Below, piece by piece: positions 17,881 through 27,171 of a stretch of 64,000 bases of DNA. This stretch comes from a bacterium (GTDB lineage Bacteria; Planctomycetota; JAFGQW01), in NCBI GenBank assembly GCA_030426805.1, contig JAUHXU010000002.1:682001-746000 (forward strand), read 5' to 3'. The position numbers and the translations under genes were made by a program. The first letter of the stretch is position 1; every line of letters begins with the position of its first letter. A model generated the notes under the pieces. The model saw only the letters and a program-made list of their open reading frames with translations. It was not told the DNA's origin and did no database searches.

Positions 17881-19809
17881 ATGCGATACAAGGGACTCGA
17901 TCTCTATCCGTTTCAGAGCGAGTCGATCGCGGCGATCGAGGCGGGGAAGTCCGTGATCGTCGCGGCGCCGACCGGTGCCGGCAAGACGTTGATCGCGGAA
18001 TACTGCATCGACCATGCGCTCGATCAGGGGCGGCGGGTCGTCTACACGTCGCCGATCAAGACGCTCTCGAACCAGAAGTACCGCGACTTCAACGACGCCC
18101 ACCCGGGCAAGGTCGGGATCATGACCGGCGACGTGACCGTCAACGCGGGCGCGCCGGTGCTGATCATGACGACCGAGATCTTCCGCAACACGCTGTTCGA
18201 GGATCCGGCGCGCCTCAAGGGCATCGACTTCGTGATCTTCGACGAGGTCCACTTCGTCGACGACCGCCACCGCGGCACCGTGTGGGAGGAGTCGATCATC
18301 TTCGCGCCGCCGGAGATCCGCTTCGTCGGCTTGAGCGCGACGATCCCGAACATCGGGGAGTTCGCCGAGTGGATGGAGTCGGTGCGCGGCGTCGGTGTCG
18401 AGACCCTCTTTCAGTTCGAGCGCCCGGTGCCGCTGACCCATCGGATCTGGTCGCCCGACGTCGGGCTGATCGACCCGGAGCACGTCCGCAAGGGCCGCCG
18501 CAAGAAGCCGCCGCCGCGCAAACGGCGCGGGGGCCGCGGAGGGCGCCCGCCGAACGTGATCGACCTCCTCGAGGCCGATCGGCTGTTGCCGTGCCTCTAC
18601 TTCTCGTTCAGCCGGCGGGAGTGCGAACTCAAGGCGCGCGACAACCTCTATCGGCGTTTGTTGACCCGCGACGAGCAGCGCAAGGTGCTCGACCAGTACG
18701 ACGGGCTGATCGAGCACTTCAAGCTCGACGGGACCGAGGAGGCCGCGCGCTTCCGCCAATCGGTGAGCCGCGGCATCGCGTATCACCACGCGGGGATGCT
18801 CCCGTCGTTCAAGGAGATCATCGAGACGCTGTTCACGTCGGGGCGGATCAAGCTCCTGTTCACGACCGAGACGTTCGCGTTGGGCGTGAACATGCCGGCG
18901 CGCACGGTCGTCTTCAACTCGCTCTACAAGTTCGACGGCGTGAGCTTCGCGCCGATGCGGTGCGTCGACTACCAGCAGATGGCGGGGCGCGCCGGTCGTC
19001 AGGGGCTCGACGACGCGGGCCTCGTGATCACCTGCATCGACCCCCGGCGTGACCGGATCGAAGAGGCGCTGCCGGTGATCTACGGCGAGGTGGAGCCGGT
19101 CGAGAGCAAGTTCAACCTCGGCTACTCGGCGATCTTGAACCTGCACGAGCGCGTCGGCGAGGACATCTTTCAGGCGTATGACCGCAGCTTCAAGAGCTTC
19201 CAGACGCGCGGCGAGGCGTGGGGGCGCGACCGGCGGATTCTGCAGGGGCGGCTCGACGTGCTGCGCCGTGCCGCCTACATCGACGGCGACACGTTGACCG
19301 ACAAGGGACGGTTCGCGTCGCGCATCTACGGCTTCGAGGTGCAACTCGCGGAGCTGTTCGAGAGCGGCGTCTTCCGCGACGCCGACGAGATCGACGTCCT
19401 GCTGATCCTGCTCGCGATCGTCTTCGAACCGCGCCGCAACGATCCGAAAGGCGTGCGTCGCATCGCGAAGCTCGGTGCGCGCAAGGACCTCGCGGAGAAG
19501 ACGCTCGAGCGCTTCTTCGTGATCGAGCGGCGGATCCTCAAGGAGACGTCGCGCGGGCTCGAGTGGGGGCTCAGTCGCCCGATGGTCGCATGGGCCAAGG
19601 GCTGCACGATCGACGACCTCGCGAACACGAGCGACGTCGCGGTGGGCGACATGATCCGCTACTTCCGCCTCACCCTCCAGGTGATCCGGCAGTTCCGGCG
19701 CGCGCTCCGCGGGCTCGACACCCAGGACCTCGTGCGTCAGCTCGAGACCGCGGACATGCTGATCAACCGCGACGAGGTCGACGCCGAGTCGCAGCTGATG
19801 CTCGCCTGA
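17881..19809 (+). CDS. Ski2-like superfamily 2 RNA helicase
   Basis: 642 residues. Motifs in order: the Q-like start YPFQSESIAAIEAG, Walker A APTGAGKT (about residue 35), TSPIKTLSNQKYRDF (Ia), TGD, DEVH (II), LSATIPN (III), GIAYHHAGMLP, TTETFALGVNMPARTVVF (V) and QMAGRAGRQG (VI). This is the Mtr4/Ski2/Dob1 arrangement, a 3'-to-5' helicase that feeds structured RNA to exonucleases. The tail (about 420-642) matches the helical part of this family but lacks the arch domain of Mtr4, so it is a short form. A basic linker near residues 205-220 (RRKKPPPRKRRGGRGG) may bind RNA. pcnB in the same window belongs to the same RNA-decay theme, but is not in an operon with it. Confidence 0.88.
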   Translation: MRYKGLDLYPFQSESIAAIEAGKSVIVAAPTGAGKTLIAEYCIDHALDQGRRVVYTSPIKTLSNQKYRDFNDAHPGKVGIMTGDVTVNAGAPVLIMTTEIFRNTLFEDPARLKGIDFVIFDEVHFVDDRHRGTVWEESIIFAPPEIRFVGLSATIPNIGEFAEWMESVRGVGVETLFQFERPVPLTHRIWSPDVGLIDPEHVRKGRRKKPPPRKRRGGRGGRPPNVIDLLEADRLLPCLYFSFSRRECELKARDNLYRRLLTRDEQRKVLDQYDGLIEHFKLDGTEEAARFRQSVSRGIAYHHAGMLPSFKEIIETLFTSGRIKLLFTTETFALGVNMPARTVVFNSLYKFDGVSFAPMRCVDYQQMAGRAGRQGLDDAGLVITCIDPRRDRIEEALPVIYGEVEPVESKFNLGYSAILNLHERVGEDIFQAYDRSFKSFQTRGEAWGRDRRILQGRLDVLRRAAYIDGDTLTDKGRFASRIYGFEVQLAELFESGVFRDADEIDVLLILLAIVFEPRRNDPKGVRRIAKLGARKDLAEKTLERFFVIERRILKETSRGLEWGLSRPMVAWAKGCTIDDLANTSDVAVGDMIRYFRLTLQVIRQFRRALRGLDTQDLVRQLETADMLINRDEVDAESQLMLA

Positions 19810-19859
19810 CGGGTCGCCGGCCCTTCCGCTGTCGAACCCGCCGGGGTACCCTCGGGCAG

Positions 19860-22622
19860 ATGGCCGCCAACCGATCCCTCGTCCGCGCGCTCGCAGCGCT
19901 CGCGCTCGTTCCCGCCGCGCTGCTCGTCTGGTTCGTCCTGTCGGGCGAGCAACCCGAAGACGTGCCGATCGGCCCGGCGCCGCCGCACGACCCGGGGACG
20001 GAGGCGGCATCCACCGTCCCGCCGCGCGTCGACGCGCCGCCCGTCCGGCCGGAGGCGCCACGGGCCGCACCGCCGGCCGATGCGCAGCCGCCGGTTTCGG
20101 TCGACCCTCCGGCGGTGGCCGCCGACGCGTTCTCCGGCCGGGTCGCCGGTCGCGTCGTCGATCCGGACGAGCAGCCCCTGGCCGACGCGACGGTCCGGGT
20201 CTACCGCACCGCGCCCGGCGTCCCCGGCGCACTCCTCGCCGCCGGCCCGCCGGAGACGCTCGACGCGACCGTGACGTCCGACGACACCGGGCACTTCGCG
20301 GTCGTCGTCTCCGACGCCGAGGCCGCCTACCGGATCGCGATCGCGCGGCCGCCGTTCGCGCCGTTCTCGAAGACCGTCCGGCTGACGTCGTTTCCCGACG
20401 ACACGGCCCTGGGCGACCTGCGACTCGAGCGCGGCGCGACCGCGGTCGGGCGCTGCGTGGATCGCGCGGGCCACGGCGTGCCGGGGGTCGCGGTCGTCGC
20501 GTCGCACGGCGCGGCGCCGGCGTTGCGCGCCCGAGGCGTGCCGGCGACGACCGACGCCGACGGACACTTCCGCATCGACGGCTGCCCGACCGGGCCGGTG
20601 ACGATTACCGCGGGCGGTGCGCGGTGGGCCGTCGCGACGACCGAAACGGTGTTGACGGGTGGACGCGAGACCGGCGGCATCCGGCTCGAGCTCGTGCCGG
20701 CGCGCGGGATCGACGGCGACGTCGTCGACGGCACGGGACGCGCACTCGCCGGCGTCGACGTGTACGCGACGCGCCTCGACGCCACGGGCAACGTCGTCGG
20801 GGCCGCGGTCGCGACGAAGACCGACGCGTCCGGCGCGTTCGCGGTCCGTGGCCTCGCCGAAGGGCGCTATCGCGTGCAGGCGTGGCGACAGGGCAACCTG
20901 AGCGTCGAGCGCGTCGAACTCGCCGGGGCCCGCGGTGTGCGGCTGCGCCTCGACCGGGTGCGCCCGGTCACCGTGGAGGGACGTGTCGTCGAAGCGGGAA
21001 CGGGTACGGCCGTGGCCGGCGCGCGGGTGACGATCGAGGCGTGTGTCTCGCTCGGTGGACCGGTCGCGCTCGGCGAAGCGACCTCGGGCGGCGACGGCCA
21101 GTTCGCGATTCAGCTCGATCGCGGCCGGGGCAACTACATCGTCCGGGCGAACGCGCCGGGCTACGCCGAGGCGCAGAGTGCGCCGTTTCCGATCGACCCG
21201 ACCCCGCCGCACACGCTGCGCGTCGTGATCGACCGCGGCGCGACGCTCGGTGGCACCGTCGTCGACGCGCATACGCGCGCGCCGCTCGCCGGTGCACTCG
21301 TGTTCCTTCGCGAGGCGCGCGTCGAGCGCATCGGTTCGCTGATCGGCGCGCTCGATCTCGTCGCGAAGCCGGCGGTCGCGCGCGCGTCGAGTGACGACGA
21401 CGGTCGGTTCCGGTTCGAGCGCCTGCGCACCGGGACGTTCGACGTCGAGGTCCGCCGCGGCGGCTACGCGCCGTCGTGGATCCGTCGCGTGACGCTGACG
21501 GCCGGTGTGCAGCCGACACCGCTGCCGGTCGCGCTCGGGCGCGGCGGGACGATCGTCGCGCGCGTCGCGTTCGCGGGCGGTGGGCCGGCACCGGGCGTCG
21601 CGGTCGACGTGATCGGTCGCGACGGCGAGCAATCCGCGACCACCGGTCCCGACGGTGTCGCGCGCGTCGCGCACCTCGCGCCCGGCCGCTACGAGGTGTC
21701 GGTCCGACCCGCGAGCGCGCCACGGTCGCCGTTTGCCGACGCGGCGGCGCGGGGCGGGGTCGTGCTCAACGTGGCGGAGGGGTCGATCGTCGAGCGGCAG
21801 TTCCGCATCGAGCGGGGGGTGCGCCTGACGGGCGTCGTGCGCGAGCGCGGGCAGCCCGTCGTGGCGGCCCAGCTGTCGTTGCGCGCGAGCGATCCTCGCC
21901 GACGCTCCACCCGCGAGGTCCGCACCGACGAGGCGGGCGCGTATGCACTGCCCGACGTGGCACCCGGCGACTACCGCGTGCAGGTCCGGATCCAGGCCGG
22001 CGCCGAGAGCTACATCGCGGTCGATCGCCCCGTGTCGGTCCCGCGGGCTCCGGAACATCGCGTCGACGTCGATGTGCCCGATGCCGCGATCGCCGGCGTC
22101 GTTCGGCTGCCTCGCGATGCGCCGAAGGGCGCTCGGCCACGGATTCGCATCCGTCAACTCGACGTCACGCCGCCGCTCGCGCGCGGGCAGCTCGTCGACC
22201 GCGAGGGCACGTTTTCATTCCGCCACCTCGAGCCCGGGCGGTACGAACTCGTCGTCGATGCCGGCAGCGGTTGGTCCGGCGAGATCCACGGACCGCTGCG
22301 GGTCGGGAGCGGCGGGGTCCTGCGGGGCGTCGAGGTGCTCCTCGAAGCCGGTGTGGCCGTGCGCGGTCGGGTCGTCGACTCGAGCGGTGACGGCGTGGGC
22401 GGCGCGAGCGTGCAGCTGATCCCGCGCAGCAATTCGGTCGGGACACCGCCGCGGAGTGTCCGCACGCAGCGGTCGGGGGCGTTCGTGATCGAGCACGTGA
22501 CGCCGGGCGCCTATCGGATGCGTGCGTCGCGGCGCAACTGGACGAGCACGACGCGCGACGTCGACGTGCCCGCGGGCGTGGGGCTCACCGGGCTCGACGT
22601 CGTGCTCGAACAGTCGCGCTGA
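19860..22622 (+). CDS. Large exported protein of tandem carboxypeptidase-regulatory-like repeats
   Basis: 920 residues. The N-terminus has one hydrophobic segment (LAALALVPAALLVWFVLSG, about 10-28), then a Pro/Ala-rich linker (about 30-90). The remainder is roughly nine CarbopepD_reg-type beta-sandwich repeats of about 85-90 residues. Recurrent features are G-x-V-V-D openings (VAGRVVDPDEQPLADATVRV; VEGRVVEAGTGTAVAGARV; VRGRVVDSSGDGVGGASV), D-x-D-G-x-F-x-I/F turns and P-G-x-Y-x-V endings. Such arrays form elongated stalks on the cell surface or in the periplasm. No catalytic motif or cell-wall sorting signal was seen. The start is 50 bp after the helicase stop without a strong ribosome site. 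It converges on the CBS gene with 12 bp between stops. Confidence 0.82.
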   Translation: MAANRSLVRALAALALVPAALLVWFVLSGEQPEDVPIGPAPPHDPGTEAASTVPPRVDAPPVRPEAPRAAPPADAQPPVSVDPPAVAADAFSGRVAGRVVDPDEQPLADATVRVYRTAPGVPGALLAAGPPETLDATVTSDDTGHFAVVVSDAEAAYRIAIARPPFAPFSKTVRLTSFPDDTALGDLRLERGATAVGRCVDRAGHGVPGVAVVASHGAAPALRARGVPATTDADGHFRIDGCPTGPVTITAGGARWAVATTETVLTGGRETGGIRLELVPARGIDGDVVDGTGRALAGVDVYATRLDATGNVVGAAVATKTDASGAFAVRGLAEGRYRVQAWRQGNLSVERVELAGARGVRLRLDRVRPVTVEGRVVEAGTGTAVAGARVTIEACVSLGGPVALGEATSGGDGQFAIQLDRGRGNYIVRANAPGYAEAQSAPFPIDPTPPHTLRVVIDRGATLGGTVVDAHTRAPLAGALVFLREARVERIGSLIGALDLVAKPAVARASSDDDGRFRFERLRTGTFDVEVRRGGYAPSWIRRVTLTAGVQPTPLPVALGRGGTIVARVAFAGGGPAPGVAVDVIGRDGEQSATTGPDGVARVAHLAPGRYEVSVRPASAPRSPFADAAARGGVVLNVAEGSIVERQFRIERGVRLTGVVRERGQPVVAAQLSLRASDPRRRSTREVRTDEAGAYALPDVAPGDYRVQVRIQAGAESYIAVDRPVSVPRAPEHRVDVDVPDAAIAGVVRLPRDAPKGARPRIRIRQLDVTPPLARGQLVDREGTFSFRHLEPGRYELVVDAGSGWSGEIHGPLRVGSGGVLRGVEVLLEAGVAVRGRVVDSSGDGVGGASVQLIPRSNSVGTPPRSVRTQRSGAFVIEHVTPGAYRMRASRRNWTSTTRDVDVPAGVGLTGLDVVLEQSR

Positions 22623-22634
22623 CGCGCCCGGGCG

Positions 22635-23180
22635 TCAGTCGGCGGTCGCGACGCACTCGTCGAGCAGGTCGCCGAGCACGCGCAACAGGTCCATCGACGT
22701 GATGATGCCGACGAGCTTGTTCTCGTCGTCGCGGACGAACACGCGGTGGATCGCGCGGTCGAGGAGATAGCTCGTCACTTCGGCGATCGGGCAATCCGCG
22801 CGGACGGAGTGCACGCGGGGTGTCATCACGTCGCCCACGCGTTGGTCGTCGTCGGCGTCATTGCGATCGGTTCCGCCGCGCGGTGTCGGCATCGGGATCG
22901 GCAGCTTGCGCACGAGGTCGAGACGGTAGAACCACTCGTCGGCGCGCGCATCCTCGCGGGCTTGCTCTTCCTTGTTGTCTTCGTCGCCGTCGTTGCGACT
23001 CATCGCCGCGTGGACGAGCGTGAAGACACCGACCGCATTGCCCCAGCGATCGACGACCGGCACGCCGGAGATCCCGGCGTCGAGCAACAGCTGCACCGCG
23101 TCCCGGACGCGGTCGCGGTCGCTCACCGAGATCACCTCCGGTGTCATGATCTCGCTCGCCGTGCGTGTCGTCGTGCTCAT
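22635..23180 (-). CDS. CBS-domain pair protein
   Basis: 181 residues. Two CBS domains: residues about 8-62 (ASEIMTPEVISVSDRDRVRDA to GISGVPVVDRWGNAVGVFT) and about 113-172 (VGDVMTPRVHSVRADCPIAEV to AIHRVFVRDDENKLVGIITSMDLL). Between them lies an unusual ~50-residue insert with an acidic stretch (NDGDEDNKEEQAREDARADEW). CBS pairs bind adenosyl ligands and act as energy or ligand sensors. Here there is no attached enzyme or channel, so it must act on a separate partner. A TATCAT hexamer about 70 bp upstream on the minus strand is a plausible -10. Confidence 0.88.
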   Translation of the reverse strand: MSTTTRTASEIMTPEVISVSDRDRVRDAVQLLLDAGISGVPVVDRWGNAVGVFTLVHAAMSRNDGDEDNKEEQAREDARADEWFYRLDLVRKLPIPMPTPRGGTDRNDADDDQRVGDVMTPRVHSVRADCPIAEVTSYLLDRAIHRVFVRDDENKLVGIITSMDLLRVLGDLLDECVATAD

Positions 23181-23318
23181 GCTTCGGTTCGTCTCTGCCC
23201 GACGGGGCGGTCGCCTGCCCGCTGCAACGGGCGACGCCTCTCACCGTCGCGAACATGATATGAAAACCGCCCGACCGAGGACATGCCGCGCCGCGATTTC
23301 AGCGCCTGTATGCGCGCA

Positions 23319-24050
23319 CTACGGCCCGTTTTCGGACGGATCCGGCAGGTGCCAGTACGCCGGGAAGTCGAACGGCGTCCACAACGGCGCCGGGAGATCG
23401 GCGGCCGAGAGTGCGCCGATCACCCACGTGTTGCACGTGTAGAAGAGGTGGTAGCGGCCGGAACCGTCGTAGAACTCGTCGCGTCCTCGCATCGACTCGT
23501 ACCCGAATCCGACGATCGGCGCGAGCGTGCCGTCGTCCGCGACGCGGAAGCCCCGGCGAACGAACGCGACGAGCGCTCGATACGCGTCCTTCGTGATGAC
23601 GAGGTCGCGCGGTTCACCCCAGTCGGTCGCGGGTTCGGACCGGTAGATGACCCGCATCGCGGTCGCACTCGGCCAGAGCACGGCCTTGGCGGCGATCGAC
23701 AGCGTCAGGTCGTCCCACTCGGGCACGCGAAGATAGAAGTCGCGGTCGCCCCAGCCGACCTCGACCCAGTCCTCGGTCGGGCACCACTCGGCAGCACGCG
23801 GCCCGTCGAGGAAGGCACCCCAGTCGATGCCCGCGGCACGCATCGGCAAGACGAGCCCGAGGTGCACGCCGTTCGTGACGACCTGAATCCGGATGCCGTC
23901 CGTCGCCGGGGTGTAATCGCCGGTCGGGATCGCGCCGAGCCCGAGCGCCGCCGCGCCATAGAGCAATGGGGCGCCGACGAGTATCAGTGCGACGCGGCGG
24001 CACCAGCGCAGTGCGCGTCGGCGACGCGAGGGACGTGCGGGCTCGGTCAT
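23319..24050 (-). CDS. TIGR02117/DUF2459 family membrane-anchored protein
   Basis: 243 residues with a basic start (RPSRRRRALRWCRRV) and one transmembrane segment (VALILVGAPLLYGAAALGLG), then a soluble domain. IQVVTNGVHLGLVLPM, DWVEVGWGDRDFY, LYTCNTW-type sequence (YHLFYTCNTWVIGAL) and YEYSD-like endings are characteristic of the TIGR02117 family. The conserved His and Cys-Asn-Thr residues recall papain/NlpC-like hydrolases, but the activity of the family is unproven to my knowledge. The start has a -10-like hexamer 6 nt upstream and no Shine-Dalgarno sequence. Confidence 0.78.
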   Translation of the reverse strand: MTEPARPSRRRRALRWCRRVALILVGAPLLYGAAALGLGAIPTGDYTPATDGIRIQVVTNGVHLGLVLPMRAAGIDWGAFLDGPRAAEWCPTEDWVEVGWGDRDFYLRVPEWDDLTLSIAAKAVLWPSATAMRVIYRSEPATDWGEPRDLVITKDAYRALVAFVRRGFRVADDGTLAPIVGFGYESMRGRDEFYDGSGRYHLFYTCNTWVIGALSAADLPAPLWTPFDFPAYWHLPDPSENGP

Positions 24051-24056
24051 CGACCC

Positions 24057-24062
24057 AGTGTA
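24057..24062 (-). promoter_or_regulatory. -10-like element giving a probable leaderless start
   Basis: On the minus strand, TACACT ends 6 nt (GGGTCG) before the ATG at 24050, with no ribosome site. This is the same geometry as at 17.87, 34.96 and 46.29 kb. Confidence 0.5.
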
Positions 24063-24075
24063 GCGCGCGACGCGG

Positions 24076-24975
24076 TCAGCGCGAGGCGAACAGCAGCGCG
24101 ACGCCGGCGACGGCGATCGCCGCACCGAAGATGCCGCGCGGGCCCGGCCGGTCGCCGCGCCAGATCCACGCCAACGGGATCACGAGCACCGGCGTCGTGG
24201 TCGCGAGCGTCATCGCGACCCCCGCATCGGCGCGGCCGAGCGCGAGGAGCAGGCACCAGACCCCCAGGATCGGGGCGATGAGCACGCCGGCGGCGGCGGG
24301 GCGCAGCGCGATCGGGTCGCGCATCGCGCGGGCCCAGTCGCGGAGCCGGCCGGTCGCGAGCCCCGCGACGACGAGCGCCGCCGCGCCGGCCGCCATCCGA
24401 ATCGCGTGGGCCGACTCGGTCGGCATCGTCACGCCGGACGGGCGCGCGATCTTGAAGACGACGACCGACACGCCCATCGTCGTCGCGGCAGCCAAGCCGC
24501 ACGCGATGCCGAGCCAGCGCGTCGCACCGGTCGCCGTGGCTTGCGGGTCGCGTCGCCGATCCGATGCGACGAGCGCGATCCCGGTCGTCGTGACCGCGAT
24601 GCCGAGCAGCGCGTGGTCGCCCGGGCGTTCGCCGAGCCAGGCCCACGCGAGCCCGGTCGCGACGAACGGGCTCAGCGCGAACAGCACGAACGTGACACGG
24701 GGGCCGATCAGCGCGTAGGCACGAAACAGCGCCGTGTCCGCGACCGCGAGGCCGAGGACGCCGCTGACGGCGAGCCATGCGAGCTCACCCGGGCTCGCGC
24801 CGTGCCACCCCGATGCGACGAGTGTCACCGGGACGAGGACGAGCGCGGCGGCCGCGGTCTTGAACGCGTTGAGCGCCGGTGCGCCGGCCCGCGCTGCGAC
24901 GCGACTGAACGGAATCGACGCGATCGCCCAGCACGTCGCCGCGCCGAGCGCGAAGGCCTCGCCGGGAATCGTCAT
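24076..24975 (-). CDS. EamA/DMT-family transporter
   Basis: 299 residues starting MTIPGE, with GAGG about 12 nt upstream. Ten hydrophobic helices are arranged as two EamA repeats (about 5-140 and 155-298). The second repeat ends with a typical VLVIPLAWIWRGDRPGPRGIFGAAIAVAGVALLF segment shared by drug/metabolite exporters, given here as landmarks rather than a motif. Such proteins export amino acids, nucleosides or other metabolites; the substrate is unassigned. It is transcribed in the same direction as the TIGR02117 gene and lies 25 bp upstream of it, but that gene appears to have its own promoter. Confidence 0.85.
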   Translation of the reverse strand: MTIPGEAFALGAATCWAIASIPFSRVAARAGAPALNAFKTAAAALVLVPVTLVASGWHGASPGELAWLAVSGVLGLAVADTALFRAYALIGPRVTFVLFALSPFVATGLAWAWLGERPGDHALLGIAVTTTGIALVASDRRRDPQATATGATRWLGIACGLAAATTMGVSVVVFKIARPSGVTMPTESAHAIRMAAGAAALVVAGLATGRLRDWARAMRDPIALRPAAAGVLIAPILGVWCLLLALGRADAGVAMTLATTTPVLVIPLAWIWRGDRPGPRGIFGAAIAVAGVALLFASR

Positions 24976-25046
24976 CGTGTCCGTCCTCGTCGTCGCGCTC
25001 GCACCGGTTCGCGGCATCATACTCGGATCGCCCGCGCCAAACCTGC

Positions 25047-25052
25047 TATAAC
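25047..25052 (+). promoter_or_regulatory. Candidate -10 of xseA-xseB
   Basis: TATAAC within TGCTATAAC (extended -10) ends 8 nt before the GTG start, which lacks a Shine-Dalgarno sequence. The leader would be at most a few bases. Confidence 0.5.
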
Positions 25053-25060
25053 AACTCAGC

Positions 25061-26728
25061 GTGCGACAGATCACCCTCGACCCGAACGGCGACCGGCTCG
25101 TCCTGTCCTTCCCGTATCACCCCGACCTCGTCGAGTTGGTCCGCGGTCTGCCGGGGCGGCGGTTCGACCGGGAGTCGAAGACGTGGAGCGTACCGAGCGC
25201 GCACGCGACCGAGGTCGCCGCGCAACTGCGGGATCACGGGTTCGCGATCTCCGACGAAGCGGCGACGCTCGTCGACGAGACGGCGCTCGAGGCCGCGGCG
25301 TCCCGGGAGCCCGACGCGGCGCCCGTCGCCGAGAGCCACACGACGACCGTATCCGAGCTGAACGAGCGCGTGCGATCGGTGATCCAGCGGGCGCTGCCGC
25401 GGACGATCTGGGTGGCCGGGGAGATCGCCGGCTTCGAGCGCAACCGCCACAAACGTCACTGCTACTTCGAGCTGATCGAGAAAGCCGACGACGACGAGCG
25501 GCCGCGCGCGCGGGTGAGCGCCGTCCTCTTCGAGGGTGCGCGCGCGCGGATCGAGGAGCGGCTCGCACGATGTGCGGATCCGTTCGAGCTCGCCGACGGC
25601 ATCGAGGTGCGGGTCGCGGTGCGCTGCGACGTCTACCCGGTGAGCGGCTCGTATCAGGTGCTGATCGAGGACATCGACCCGGTCCACACGCTCGGCAAGC
25701 TCGCCGCGGCGCGCGACGCGATCCTGCGCGAACTCGACCGGCGCGGCCTTCGCGAGCGCAATCGCGCGCTTGCGCTGCCGACGCTGCCGCTGCGGGTCGG
25801 GCTGATCACGTCGTGGGGGAGCGACGCGTTCAACGACGTGCGGCAGGAGCTCGCGCAGAGCGGGCTCGCGTTTCGGCTCGACGTGCACGACGCGCGGATG
25901 CAAGGCGCCGACCTGCGCCGCACGGTCCAGGCGGCGCTCGCGCACTTCGCCGAGCGTGCGGCGGACTACGACGTCGTCGTGATCGCCCGCGGTGGCGGCG
26001 CGAAGGGAGACCTCGCGTGGTTCGACGACCTCGGACTCGCGGTCGCCGTCGCGACGCACCCGGTCAAGATCGTCTGCGGCATCGGGCACGAGCGCGACCA
26101 GGGCGTCCTGGACGCGATCGCGACGTCGGTGAAGACGCCGACCGCGGCGGCGCAGTTGCTCGTCGGCCGGGTGTCGTCCGCAAACGACGACGTGATCGAA
26201 CGCGCGGCCGCGATCGTCCGCGGGGCGGACCGCGCGGTCGAGCGCGCGCGCGAACGGCTCGGCGACCGGACCGTGCGCGTCGCGCGCGCCGCGTCGGCGG
26301 GGGTCGTCGCGGCCCGGGTCGCGGTCGACCACCGCGTCGAGCGCGTCGCGCAGAGTGCGCGCCGACCGCTCGACGTCGCGCGGCCGGAGTTGCGCCGACG
26401 TGCGACGGCACTCGCATCGGCCGCGCGCGTCGCGACGAGGGAAGCCGACGCGCGGCTCGCGACACGGACCGCCGCGCTCGCGCCGTCGCGTCTCGCGGCG
26501 CTGGTCGATCGCGTGCGGGAGCGCGTCGACGCGAGGGCGGCGCGACTCGCACTGCTCGACCCGCGGCGTGTCGTGCAACGCGGCTTCGCGATCGTGCGCG
26601 ATGCCGACGGCCGCGTCGTGACCGACTGCGCCGCAACGAAGGCCGGGGCGTCGATTCGCGTGACGCTTCGCGACGGGGACCTGACCGCTTCGGTCGATGA
26701 CGTGAGGAGCAGTGACGATGAGCAGTGA
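25061..26728 (+). CDS. xseA: Exodeoxyribonuclease VII large subunit with extra N-terminal domain
   Basis: 555 residues from GTG. The XseA core begins near residue 95: the OB-fold segment TTVSELNERVRSVIQRALPRTIWVAGEI, then the catalytic domain with LPLRVGLITSWGSDAFNDV, VIARGGGAKGDLAWFDD and IVCGIGHERD...TPTAAA, and the long helical C-terminal arm. With XseB it degrades single-stranded DNA. The first ~75 residues are not part of standard XseA. LVLSFPYHPDLVELVRGLPG followed by RRFDRESKTWSVP resembles the HARP-type module of SMARCAL1-like annealing helicases (F-x-Y/yy-LI-R-lpgr-wd-kt-W-xvp). xseB overlaps the 3' end by 11 nt. Confidence 0.93.
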   Translation: MRQITLDPNGDRLVLSFPYHPDLVELVRGLPGRRFDRESKTWSVPSAHATEVAAQLRDHGFAISDEAATLVDETALEAAASREPDAAPVAESHTTTVSELNERVRSVIQRALPRTIWVAGEIAGFERNRHKRHCYFELIEKADDDERPRARVSAVLFEGARARIEERLARCADPFELADGIEVRVAVRCDVYPVSGSYQVLIEDIDPVHTLGKLAAARDAILRELDRRGLRERNRALALPTLPLRVGLITSWGSDAFNDVRQELAQSGLAFRLDVHDARMQGADLRRTVQAALAHFAERAADYDVVVIARGGGAKGDLAWFDDLGLAVAVATHPVKIVCGIGHERDQGVLDAIATSVKTPTAAAQLLVGRVSSANDDVIERAAAIVRGADRAVERARERLGDRTVRVARAASAGVVAARVAVDHRVERVAQSARRPLDVARPELRRRATALASAARVATREADARLATRTAALAPSRLAALVDRVRERVDARAARLALLDPRRVVQRGFAIVRDADGRVVTDCAATKAGASIRVTLRDGDLTASVDDVRSSDDEQ

Positions 26729-26984
26729 AGCCCCCGATCTCGGCTACGCCGACGCGGTCCGCGAACTCGACGCGATCCTGGCCGAGATCGAACGCCCGGA
26801 CGTCGACCTCGACCGCCTCACCGGGCGCGTCGAGCGCGCGAGCGAGCTCGTGCGGCTGCTGAAGTCGAAAATCGCCGCGACGGAGCTGCAGGTGACGCGC
26901 GTCGTCGACGCGATGCGCGACGAGGGCCCCCCAGCGGACGAGCCGGTTCCCGAGCCCGACGGCGACGGCACGATTCCGTTCTGA
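26718..26984 (+). CDS. xseB: Exodeoxyribonuclease VII small subunit
   Basis: 88 residues. The ATG at 26718 lies in the end of xseA, with GAGGAG 8 nt upstream; GTG at 26712 is less likely. The sequence is a two-helix protein with the family pattern LGYADAVRELDAILAEIE, then VDLDRLTGRVERASELVRLLKSKI. The acidic, Pro-rich tail is typical. It binds the helical arm of XseA; overlap implies translational coupling and balanced stoichiometry. Confidence 0.93.
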   Translation: MSSEAPDLGYADAVRELDAILAEIERPDVDLDRLTGRVERASELVRLLKSKIAATELQVTRVVDAMRDEGPPADEPVPEPDGDGTIPF

Positions 26985-27003
26985 TCTGTAACCGATCGCT
27001 GCG

Positions 27004-27171
27004 ATGAACGTGATCTCCCAGTGGTTCGACGGTGATCGCGCCGTGCCGTTCGGCCGGAGCTCCGTGGCGGTCGGTGCCGACGCGGCGCCGCGCGGAGGGA
27101 AGGCCGGTGCGCACGGTGCGGAGGCGATCGCCGTCGGGCCGCTCTCGACCGGGCGTGTGCGATGTCGCTGA
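27004..27171 (+). CDS. Possible small protein, unrecognised
   Basis: A 55-residue frame starting MNVISQWFDGDRAVPFG between xseB and the ABC-F gene, overlapping the latter's start by 10 nt. There is no ribosome site and the second half is low-complexity Gly/Ala. It may simply be chance in GC-rich DNA. Confidence 0.2.
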   Translation: MNVISQWFDGDRAVPFGRSSVAVGADAAPRGGKAGAHGAEAIAVGPLSTGRVRCR

